This document shows positions 10,201-16,463 of a DNA stretch of 64,000 bases, one piece after another (positions within the stretch are counted from its first letter, which is position 1; each line of letters opens with the position of its first letter). The stretch is from UBA1756 sp045222555 (lineage in GTDB: Bacteria > Bacteroidota > Bacteroidia > Bacteroidales > WCHB1-69). The position numbers were made by a program, and so were the translations under genes. The DNA lies in assembly GCA_045222555.1 (NCBI GenBank), contig JBGUYY010000108.1, positions 12,005 to 76,004 on the forward strand, in the 5' to 3' direction. The notes under the pieces were generated by a model that was given only the letters and a program-made list of their open reading frames with translations, searched no databases and was not told the DNA's origin.

Positions 10201-11027
10201 AGCGAGAAAAGCACGCCCCAGTTGGCGAGCGACCGGAAGGTTCCTTTTTTCACACACACCACCGTCAGCGGAACCGTCACCAGCAGCCAGATGGCGAACA
10301 TGGCCGCCGCAGGGAAGAAGAAGGCAGCAATGGCCGAGATGATGTCAATGGTGAGCAGAACGCCCATATAGTCAGCCTTTTTGCAAAGCTTGAAGTAAAC
10401 GATCAGCACCACTGCCGGGATGGTCAGCAAGTTCAAGAGGTGAACTCCGATAGAAAGACCTATCAGATAGGCAATCAGCACGATCCAGCGGTGCGGGTTG
10501 GCACCGGGTTTGGGGTTGTCGTACTCGAAGTCCCACTTCAGGATGCACCAGAACACCAGTGCCGTAAAGAAGGAGGACATGGCATACACCTCGCCCTCCA
10601 CAGCGGAGAACCAGAAGGTGTCGGTGAAAGTGTAGGCCAGGCTGCCCACGAGGGCGGAGCCGAACACGGCAATCATGCGACCCGTGGTCATCTCGCCGCT
10701 CTTGGCCACCAACTTGCGGCCCAGCATGGTGATGGTCCAGAACAGGAACATGATCGTCAGACCGCTACAAATGGCTGACAGACAGTTGATACAGAAGGCC
10801 ACCTTGGTGACGTCGCCGCCGGCAAAGAGGCTGGCCACACGGCCCAACAACTGGAAGGTCGGTGCTCCAGGCGGATGGCCCACCAGCAGTTTATAGTCGG
10901 TAGCGATGTATTCACCACAATCCCACCATGAGGCGGTAGGTTCAGCCGTCATGATGTACACCACACATGCCAGAATGCCCACGAGCAATCCGAGAATAAT
11001 GTTCGTCCACTTGTACTGTTTCGTCAT
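7257..11027 (-). CDS. DUF2723 membrane glycosyltransferase-like protein
   Basis: A 1256-residue polytopic membrane protein of the DUF2723 (PF11028) family, universal in Bacteroidota. The N-terminus shows the family signature: a first membrane helix (about 9-26), then WWDCGEY (34-40, with Asp36 and Glu39) and HPPGAP (51-56). More than ten further hydrophobic helices run to about residue 670, followed by a soluble ~580-residue C-terminal part with helical, TPR-like character. The family is related to eukaryotic TMEM260, an O-mannosyltransferase placed in GT117, so transfer of a sugar from a lipid carrier to exported proteins is a reasonable inference; the bacterial substrate is not shown here. 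A TAACTTTG box lies about 100 bases upstream and a T-rich terminator separates it from the threonine dehydrogenase gene. Confidence 0.88.
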   Translation of the reverse strand: MTKQYKWTNIILGLLVGILACVVYIMTAEPTASWWDCGEYIATDYKLLVGHPPGAPTFQLLGRVASLFAGGDVTKVAFCINCLSAICSGLTIMFLFWTITMLGRKLVAKSGEMTTGRMIAVFGSALVGSLAYTFTDTFWFSAVEGEVYAMSSFFTALVFWCILKWDFEYDNPKPGANPHRWIVLIAYLIGLSIGVHLLNLLTIPAVVLIVYFKLCKKADYMGVLLTIDIISAIAAFFFPAAAMFAIWLLVTVPLTVVCVKKGTFRSLANWGVLFSLVGSFILLALVLYFIIPNVVNFAGIFERIAVNNMHLPFNSGTIIFFVILAAVIALGLFFGYKKKSTVTLAVFYSFFFLLVGYSTFFVLVIRSNANPTIDENNPEDAVALLAYLNREQYGDTPVLTGRTYNSKVVGYKKDGDVYVRDEKAGKYIVTQTKQKPIYKSGHHVFMPRMYDAGHKREYVSWVAGGDPQLEQRMLKSQKIPSYSENITFMHRYQFNYMYFRYFMWNFSGRQNDIQGLGDDMNGNWISGIPLIDNARLGDQPEGIASMKNKGTNKYYMLPLLLGIIGLVFYSVRDLKNSFIVLMLFLMTGLAISFYLNMYAYQPRERDYAFAASFYAFCIWIGFGVYAIYSLFEKMKSKVVQIVAPTVATLVCLLLVPGVLAKENWDDHDRSNRYTALAAAKAYLDSCAPNAVLFTMGDNDTFCIWYAQEVEGYRTDVRNCNLSLLSAGWYVDQMKRKAYESDPLPIDFTWEQYRDGRRDLVVVSNDESKLMALKDFLQEVKSAANDQTQVNMTSFGNRFYIDVDKKHVIETGTVSGPDTANIVDRIIFTYKPSDKSAGDAYYMTRSDLMVLEMVANSNWDRPLYFASSTLRSFGFDDYLQNEGFAYRLVPVRKGATSNTDILYDNIMHKFDDHTRPDVVKNPDALKNHTPYQYAWGGINDPRVYNSEDNVRLALSIITMHTQVAKDLVNEYNSYLRAYENAGKGEEAAEGNLYKLQRAQEVLDHLQTVLPDDIMSYKNQRYSQYTLYFLDAANTYDEISKAYANASEKYPSIKGKFDGAKAGESAKRVRSIILGHVVDELNFIENSKNRDKVLRAHEENIEMIYQLILPELSECSSEDLSKLNVASTCNNYFADVKKHIEDLEADMRQISQIMEDYKKLNFQTAMVDGKQVWVGMPDNVAGLAERFTSDRSAIENRYKYVHRPSSIYASSLYTDACLLQALSKTQSPVAVEAGKLVKRFEALQQQVDEAWDLVKRVK

Positions 11028-11127
11028 TGTTTGATATTTTTGTTAATGTTTCTGATAAAATTCAACCATAAAATACCCTGTAAATCAATATTTTATACAA
11101 AATACCAATTTACAAAATAGGCAAGGG

Positions 11128-11135
11128 CAAAGTTA
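11128..11135 (-). promoter_or_regulatory. -7 box TAACTTTG for the DUF2723 gene
   Basis: Read on the minus strand the box is TAACTTTG, matching the Bacteroidota consensus TAnnTTTG. It lies 101 bases before the start codon at 11027. No TTG at the ideal 19-21 base spacing was found. Confidence 0.5.
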
Positions 11136-11180
11136 CGGATTTTTTTTCATTTGGCAGTGACAATTTTTCATAATCACACA

Positions 11181-11214
11181 AAAAAAAGGCTGCGAAATTT
11201 CCTCCGCAGCCTTT
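11181..11214 (-). terminator. Intrinsic terminator after the threonine dehydrogenase gene
   Basis: An inverted repeat, AAAGGCTGCG (11185-11194) with CGCAGCCTTT (11205-11214), is followed on the minus strand by an uninterrupted run of T. It lies 25 bases after the stop codon of the gene at 11239-12192. Confidence 0.85.
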
Positions 11215-11238
11215 ATTGTATAACTAATTAAAAATCAC

Positions 11239-12192
11239 CTATTTGCCAAGCTTTTTCTTCAAAACCTCCAGCATATCCACGGTCATGGTTTCAAGGTTGT
11301 ACTGGGGCTTCCAATCCCACTCGTTGCGGGCGGCGCTGTCGTCCATATAGTTCGGCCAGCTGTCGGCGATGCCCTGCTTCAGCGGATCCACATCGTAAGT
11401 CATCTGGAAATCAGGAAGATGTTTCTTGATTTCGGCATAGATGGTTTCCGGACCGAAGCTCATGGCCGTAACGTTGAAGGAGTTGCGGTGGATGAGACGG
11501 GTGGGGTCGGCCTCCATCAGCTGGCAGATGGCATGGATGGCATCGGGCATGTACATCATGTCCATGAGGGTGCCTTCCTTGAGGGGGCATACAAACTTAC
11601 CCTCTTTGATGGCTGCGTAATAGATTTCGACGGCGTAGTCGGTGGTACCGCCGCCGGGGAGGGTGACGTTGGAGATGATACCGGGGAAGCGCACCGAGCG
11701 GGTGTCCACGCCGAAACGCTTGTGGTAGTAGTCGCTCAGCAGCTCACCGGTCACCTTGGTGACGCCGTAGATGGTCTTGGGGCGCTGGATGGTATCCTGC
11801 GGGGTACCGTCGTGCGGGGTCTCGGGACCGAAAGCACCGATGGAGCTGGGGGTGAAGACCGCGGTGTTGCACTCGCGGGCCACTTCCAGACAGTTGATCA
11901 GCGCGCCGATACCGACGTTCCAGCCCAGCATCGGGTTGAGTTCAGCCTTGGCCGACAGGATGGCGGCGAGGTTGAAGATGGTGTCGATATTGAATTTCTT
12001 GACAGCGTCGGCGATGTCCTGCGCCTTGGTGGCGTCGATCTTCACCGAGGGGCCGGCCTCTGCCAGTTCAGGGCGGAGGGGATAAATCAAGTCGCTGGCG
12101 ACCACATTGTCGCTGCCGTAAATCTTACGGAAGGCGGGAGTTAATTCGGAACCGATCTGTCCGGAAGCTCCAACAATCAAAATTCTTTTCAT
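11239..12192 (-). CDS. L-threonine 3-dehydrogenase, extended-SDR type
   Basis: A 317-residue NAD(P)-binding extended SDR. The Rossmann motif is G8-x-x-G11-x-x-G14 (GASGQIG) and the catalytic residues are Tyr142 and Lys146 (IYGVTK), with Ser116-Ser117 upstream in TPSSIG. Length and motifs match the short-chain type of L-threonine 3-dehydrogenase, which oxidises threonine to 2-amino-3-ketobutyrate, rather than the zinc-dependent Tdh of enterobacteria. UDP-hexose epimerases share the fold, so the substrate is inferred from the overall family pattern. It is transcribed alone: a -7 box lies at 12236 and a strong terminator follows. Confidence 0.82.
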   Translation of the reverse strand: MKRILIVGASGQIGSELTPAFRKIYGSDNVVASDLIYPLRPELAEAGPSVKIDATKAQDIADAVKKFNIDTIFNLAAILSAKAELNPMLGWNVGIGALINCLEVARECNTAVFTPSSIGAFGPETPHDGTPQDTIQRPKTIYGVTKVTGELLSDYYHKRFGVDTRSVRFPGIISNVTLPGGGTTDYAVEIYYAAIKEGKFVCPLKEGTLMDMMYMPDAIHAICQLMEADPTRLIHRNSFNVTAMSFGPETIYAEIKKHLPDFQMTYDVDPLKQGIADSWPNYMDDSAARNEWDWKPQYNLETMTVDMLEVLKKKLGK

Positions 12193-12235
12193 TGCTGATG
12201 TATGTTTTTGGGTTGATGGTAAAAATTTCGAGGCG

Positions 12236-12243
12236 CAAAATTA
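12236..12243 (-). promoter_or_regulatory. -7 box TAATTTTG for the threonine dehydrogenase gene
   Basis: The minus strand reads TAATTTTGC, a full match to the Bacteroidota -7 consensus, 44 bases before the start codon at 12192. It sits in the gap after glmS, so this gene has its own promoter. Confidence 0.6.
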
Positions 12244-12290
12244 CAAAAAAATAATGTGCAATTCAGAATATTTTTCACAAAATTCCTTCC

Positions 12291-14135
12291 CTACTCTACC
12301 GATACCGACTTGGCCAGATTGCGGGGCTTATCCACGTTGCAGCCACGCAGCACGGCCACATGGTAGGCCAGCAGCTGCAAGGGCACGCAAGAGATGAGCG
12401 GAGTGAGGAGCTCCTGTGTCTGCGGAATCTCGATGCAATAGTCCGACATCTGCTTCACCAGTTCGTCGCCGCGGGTGACCACCGAGATGATTTTCCCCTT
12501 GCGGGCCTTCACCTCCTGTATGTTGCTGACAGTCTTCTCGTAGGTCTCCTGTTCGGTGGCGAGCACCACCACGGGCATTTCCTCGTCAATCAGGGCGATA
12601 GGACCGTGCTTCATCTCCGCCGACGGGTAGCCTTCAGCGTGGATGTAAGAGATCTCCTTCAGCTTCAAAGCACCTTCGAGGGCAACCGGGAAGTTGATGC
12701 CGCGACCGAGGTAAATCGCATTCCGTTTGTCCACAAACTTCTTGGCAATCTCACGAATCTGGTCGTTCAACTTGAGGGTTTCCTCCAGCTTAGCGGGGAT
12801 CTCCTCGAGGTTGTTCACGATGTCGTGGTATTCTGAAAGGGCGAGCGTGCCCTTCTTGCGGGCCAGACAGAGGGCCATGAGCGTGAGCACGGTGACCTGT
12901 GCGGTGAAGGCCTTGGTGGAGGCCACACCGATTTCAGGACCGGCATGGGTGTAGGAGCCGGCATGGGTGGCACGGGCCAGCGTGGAACCCACCACATTGC
13001 AGATGCCGATCACCGTGGCGCCGCGACTCTTAGCCAGCTCCACCGCCGCAATGGTATCGGCGGTTTCACCCGACTGCGAGATCGCAATCACCACATCATC
13101 TTCATAAATGATAGGGTTGCGGTAGCGGAACTCGGAGGCGTACTCCACCTCCACCGGCACGCGCACCAGACTCTCGAAGAGGTATTCGGCCACGGTGGCC
13201 GCATGCCACGAGGTGCCGCACGCCACCATGATGAAACGACGCGCGTTCATCATCTTGGTCTCATATTCAATAATTCCACCCAAAGAAACCACATCCTTCT
13301 TCACATTCAGACGGCCTCTCATACTGTCTTTGATAGCCTTGGGCTGCTCAAAAATCTCTTTGAGCATATAGTGGTCGAAGCCACCCTTCTCCAACTGCTC
13401 AAGATTCATCTCAAGCTTCTGCTGATAACGGCGCTTCTTTCCTTCTTCATTCACATTTCTGATTTCCAACTTCTTACCCGGAATGGCGACCGCCACATCC
13501 CCATCTTCCAAATAGACCACCTTCTTAGTGTACTCCACAATCGGTGCACCATCGGAGCCGATGAAGAACTCGTTGTCGCCCACGCCGATGAGCAGCGGGC
13601 TGCCCTTCTTGGCAAGGATGAGCTGGTTGGGGGCATCCGCATGAAGGATGGCCAACGCGTAGGTACCGACTACGCCGGAGAGTGCGATACGCACCGCCTC
13701 TTCCAACGTAACATCCTCTTTTTTAAAGATATCCTCTACCAGATGCACCAGCACCTCGGTGTCGGTACCGCTCTTGAAGGTATATCCACGACTGATCAGC
13801 TCCTGTTTCAGCACGAGGTAATTCTCAATGATGCCGTTATGGATGAGGGCGATCTTGCCGTCAGCGGAGAGATGCGGGTGGGCGTTCTCGGTGTTGGGCT
13901 CCCCATGGGTAGCCCAGCGCGTGTGACCGATACCGGTATGCGACGCAATATTCTTGTTGGCGCACATCTCGTCCAAGTCAGCCACGCGGCCCCTGCATTT
14001 GTACAGGGCGATACCGTCCTGCTGCGACAAGGCCACACCGGCGCTGTCGTAGCCGCGGTACTCCAATCGTTTTAATCCTTTAATCAGAATCGGGTATGCC
14101 TCTTTGCATCCCGTATAAGCAACAATTCCACACAT
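12291..14135 (-). CDS. glmS: Glutamine-fructose-6-phosphate aminotransferase
   Basis: A 614-residue, full-length GlmS, which makes glucosamine-6-phosphate from fructose-6-phosphate and glutamine, the entry step to peptidoglycan and LPS amino sugars. The N-terminal glutaminase domain begins MCGIV, leaving Cys2 as the N-terminal nucleophile after Met removal, with RWATHG and HNGIIEN also present. Two SIS sugar-isomerase domains follow (SGETADT near the first), and the C-terminus ends in the conserved LAKSVSVE. It is third in a row of minus-strand genes after the glycogen-synthase-like and DUF4270 genes, with a 29-base gap. Its intact glutaminase site contrasts with the degenerate one in the purF of this window. 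Confidence 0.97.
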   Translation of the reverse strand: MCGIVAYTGCKEAYPILIKGLKRLEYRGYDSAGVALSQQDGIALYKCRGRVADLDEMCANKNIASHTGIGHTRWATHGEPNTENAHPHLSADGKIALIHNGIIENYLVLKQELISRGYTFKSGTDTEVLVHLVEDIFKKEDVTLEEAVRIALSGVVGTYALAILHADAPNQLILAKKGSPLLIGVGDNEFFIGSDGAPIVEYTKKVVYLEDGDVAVAIPGKKLEIRNVNEEGKKRRYQQKLEMNLEQLEKGGFDHYMLKEIFEQPKAIKDSMRGRLNVKKDVVSLGGIIEYETKMMNARRFIMVACGTSWHAATVAEYLFESLVRVPVEVEYASEFRYRNPIIYEDDVVIAISQSGETADTIAAVELAKSRGATVIGICNVVGSTLARATHAGSYTHAGPEIGVASTKAFTAQVTVLTLMALCLARKKGTLALSEYHDIVNNLEEIPAKLEETLKLNDQIREIAKKFVDKRNAIYLGRGINFPVALEGALKLKEISYIHAEGYPSAEMKHGPIALIDEEMPVVVLATEQETYEKTVSNIQEVKARKGKIISVVTRGDELVKQMSDYCIEIPQTQELLTPLISCVPLQLLAYHVAVLRGCNVDKPRNLAKSVSVE

Positions 14136-14164
14136 GATAGGTTAATGGTAAATGGTTGAAATGT

Positions 14165-15469
14165 CTAATATTCAGTATAATAGATTTCAAGTCGGGCTCG
14201 ATCCAAATAAATCTCATCGGTACCCCGGAACACAAGTCGGTTGCCACGCACGCCTGCGCCGCTGACCACAATGTTAATCCCCTTGTCGCCGTCCGGCTTT
14301 TTCAGTCGCTGCTGCACATAGTTGGTAATGCGGAAGCGATACTCCTTGTTTTTTTCGTCATAAATGCCGCCGAAATAGTTGCTGGAGGTGAGGGAGGCGT
14401 CATCAGGCGTGATGGTAGTGGCGCCGTCTGTTTCGACCAATTGCAGGGCAAGATTATAAGGCTGGAAGAAGTAGTCCTCTTCGGCGGAAATGTTGGTAAG
14501 CACCAGATCGGCACGGTTGATGACCACATTCTTACCGCCGAACACCTCGTTGAGATTCTCAAATGTGACGCGTGTTTTCACGCCGCCGGTGGGCTGGAGG
14601 TAGAGGGTATGTTGTCCGAGGGTGGAATCCCCCTGCAGCACCTGCCGCTGGAAGTCGATATTGCCCTGGGTGTAGTCGTGGGTATAGAAGTTGTACCTCA
14701 CGCAGTCGCCAGAAACCGGGAAGGTGTACTTTTTGCGCTCATGTCCCACACGATAGTAGAGGGTGATACCCGTCATGGCGGAGGTGAGGCTCATATAGCA
14801 GAGGTTGCCCGTACGTCCGGGCATGGCCTCTGCACGCACACAGAGTCCGTAGAAGGCATTCTGAAAAGCGGTGGCATTGATCAGCTGCGACTTGGTCATG
14901 TGCAGCAGTCGTTCACCGAAGGTGTTGGTGAGGCGCAGTCTCAGGTGTGCGGCCGTCGTAGAGGTGTCGATTTTGACGGAAGTGGTAGGCTGCGGACGGA
15001 TATAGACGCTGTTGTTGACGAGGTCGGTGGGCAGCACCTGCGGGTTGTCATAATTGCTGTAGTAAGCACTGGCGGTGAGGGCCTCGTCGAGTTCGTACAC
15101 GCTGAAGCGGATGGGCGACATCGTGTCGCCGAAATAGCCCGAATACTGGAGGCTGAGCACCACCGAGTCGAGCTCGGCCTGCTTGGGAAACACCGTATTG
15201 CTGCCCGACACCGTGAACTGCGTGCAGAAACCGGCGGCCGTCTGACCGAAAACCGGGTCATTGATGGTTCCCACCACGTTGTTGATCAGCCCTTTGGTGG
15301 GCAGCGAGTCTTCCAATATGGAGTGGGCAGAAATGGATACCTCGGTAAAGTCGGCGCCGAGGATGTCGTCATCCTGAAGGTTCAGTCCGATGACGTCAAT
15401 TTCTTTTTTGCAGCTGCAAAAGCACATCGCCCAGAGGGCGACCAGCAGGATTGAAGCGCGTTTTTTCAT
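14165..15469 (-). CDS. DUF4270 family lipoprotein
   Basis: A 434-residue lipoprotein. The signal peptide ends in a Cys-rich lipobox region (FCSC, Cys about 18-20), followed by KKEIDVIGLNLQ. The rest is beta-rich and fits the Bacteroidota-specific DUF4270 family (NDPVFGQTAAGF is characteristic). Its function is unknown. The gene lies 13 bases after the glycogen-synthase-like gene and 29 bases before glmS, an arrangement often seen in Bacteroidales, which suggests a cell-envelope role. Confidence 0.82.
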   Translation of the reverse strand: MKKRASILLVALWAMCFCSCKKEIDVIGLNLQDDDILGADFTEVSISAHSILEDSLPTKGLINNVVGTINDPVFGQTAAGFCTQFTVSGSNTVFPKQAELDSVVLSLQYSGYFGDTMSPIRFSVYELDEALTASAYYSNYDNPQVLPTDLVNNSVYIRPQPTTSVKIDTSTTAAHLRLRLTNTFGERLLHMTKSQLINATAFQNAFYGLCVRAEAMPGRTGNLCYMSLTSAMTGITLYYRVGHERKKYTFPVSGDCVRYNFYTHDYTQGNIDFQRQVLQGDSTLGQHTLYLQPTGGVKTRVTFENLNEVFGGKNVVINRADLVLTNISAEEDYFFQPYNLALQLVETDGATTITPDDASLTSSNYFGGIYDEKNKEYRFRITNYVQQRLKKPDGDKGINIVVSGAGVRGNRLVFRGTDEIYLDRARLEIYYTEY

Positions 15470-15482
15470 GGATGAGAGAAGG

Positions 15483-16307
15483 TTAGAAAGTCAGGGGTGT
15501 CTTTTCCATCAAAGTATCGTAGAAATCGTTGTAGCGGTCCACATAGTCGTCGGTGGTGGGGTGCACGAACTTGTCGCGGGAGTAGGCGTCAAAGACAGGG
15601 TTGAGCTGGGGATCATAGTCGGGATGGGCGATGACGGCAGCATCGGAGAACTCAAGCGCCTTACGGATGAGTTCGGGGTAGCCGGCCTGTTCGAGGCCTT
15701 CAGCAAAGCGTTCCTCGATGCCCGTGCCCACCAGCTTCTTGCGGAAGTCGGGAGCAAGCGGTTCCTCGAACTGATCGTTATAAACAGAATATACCAAGCG
15801 GGTATCCTGGAACAGCGGGTTATCTTTATAGCAAGTCTTGATAAAAAGAGGAACCATGGCCGTAATCCAGCCGTGGCAATGGATGATGTCGGGAGCCCAG
15901 CCCAGCTTGCGCACCGTTTCGATGACGCCCTTGGCGAAGAAAATCATTCGCTCGTCATTGTCAGCGAAGAATTCACCCTCCGGGGCGCGGTAGAGCTGCT
16001 TGCGCTTGAAATAGTCGTCGCTGTCGATGAAGTAAATCTGCATACGCACCACCTGCAGGGAGGCCACCTTGATGATCAACGGGTGGTCGGAATTGTCCAG
16101 AATAATGTTCTGTCCTGACAGGCGGATCACCTCATGAAGCTGGTTCTTGCGCTCGTTGATACAGCCGAATTTCGGCATAAAAGTACGGATTTCATTCTCC
16201 CTCTCCTGTATTCCCTGCGGAAGAAATCTGCAAATATTTGACATATAACTTTCTGGAAGATAAGGCAATATCTCCGGCGCCACATACAAAATCCTCTTTT
16301 TTGGCAT
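15483..16307 (-). CDS. Glycogen/starch synthase-like protein, half length
   Basis: A 274-residue protein resembling only the N-terminal half of GT5 glycogen synthases. RILYVAPEILPY aligns with the usual N-terminal strand and HCHGWITAMVPLFIKT with the HxHDWxTA region. It is far shorter than a complete enzyme (about 480 residues) and lacks the C-terminal GT-B domain. The ADP-glucose-binding KTGGL motif expected near residue 15 is also missing (YLPESYMSN here). Bacteroidales genomes often annotate this short form as glycogen/starch synthase, but the sequence does not support a complete catalytic site. It is first in an operon with DUF4270 and glmS and has a canonical promoter upstream. Confidence 0.75.
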   Translation of the reverse strand: MPKKRILYVAPEILPYLPESYMSNICRFLPQGIQERENEIRTFMPKFGCINERKNQLHEVIRLSGQNIILDNSDHPLIIKVASLQVVRMQIYFIDSDDYFKRKQLYRAPEGEFFADNDERMIFFAKGVIETVRKLGWAPDIIHCHGWITAMVPLFIKTCYKDNPLFQDTRLVYSVYNDQFEEPLAPDFRKKLVGTGIEERFAEGLEQAGYPELIRKALEFSDAAVIAHPDYDPQLNPVFDAYSRDKFVHPTTDDYVDRYNDFYDTLMEKTPLTF

Positions 16308-16325
16308 AAGCTAAAAATTTGATTG

Positions 16326-16356
16326 CAAAAGTACAAAATATATTTATAATTTACAA
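16326..16356 (-). promoter_or_regulatory. Canonical promoter for the glycogen-synthase-like / DUF4270 / glmS genes
   Basis: On the minus strand, TTG at 16356-16354 (-33), a 20-base spacer and TACTTTTG at 16333-16326 (-7) fit the Bacteroidota consensus TTG-N19-21-TAnnTTTG. The -7 box is 19 bases before the start codon at 16307. Confidence 0.7.
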
Positions 16357-16435
16357 CAGACAATGTATTTTTTTCAATAAAATACCAAAATGACAATTTT
16401 CTTCTCCCACTTTCGCCCAAAAAAATTTTTTATTG

Positions 16436-16443
16436 TAAATTTG
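16436..16443 (+). promoter_or_regulatory. -7 box TAAATTTG for the M16 peptidase gene
   Basis: TAAATTTGC matches TAnnTTTG and lies 21 bases before the ATG at 16464. It is divergent from the promoter at 16326-16356. No ideally spaced TTG was seen. Confidence 0.6.
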
Positions 16444-16463
16444 CAGCCGTAAAAATTAATAGC

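Noticed and set aside
9486..10778. A 430-codon open frame on the plus strand, very His/Glu-rich
   Set aside because: Antisense to the membrane helices of the DUF2723 gene; the composition follows from complementing hydrophobic codons.
14156..15454. A 432-codon open frame on the plus strand
   Set aside because: Antisense shadow of the DUF4270 lipoprotein gene; no recognisable domain or promoter.
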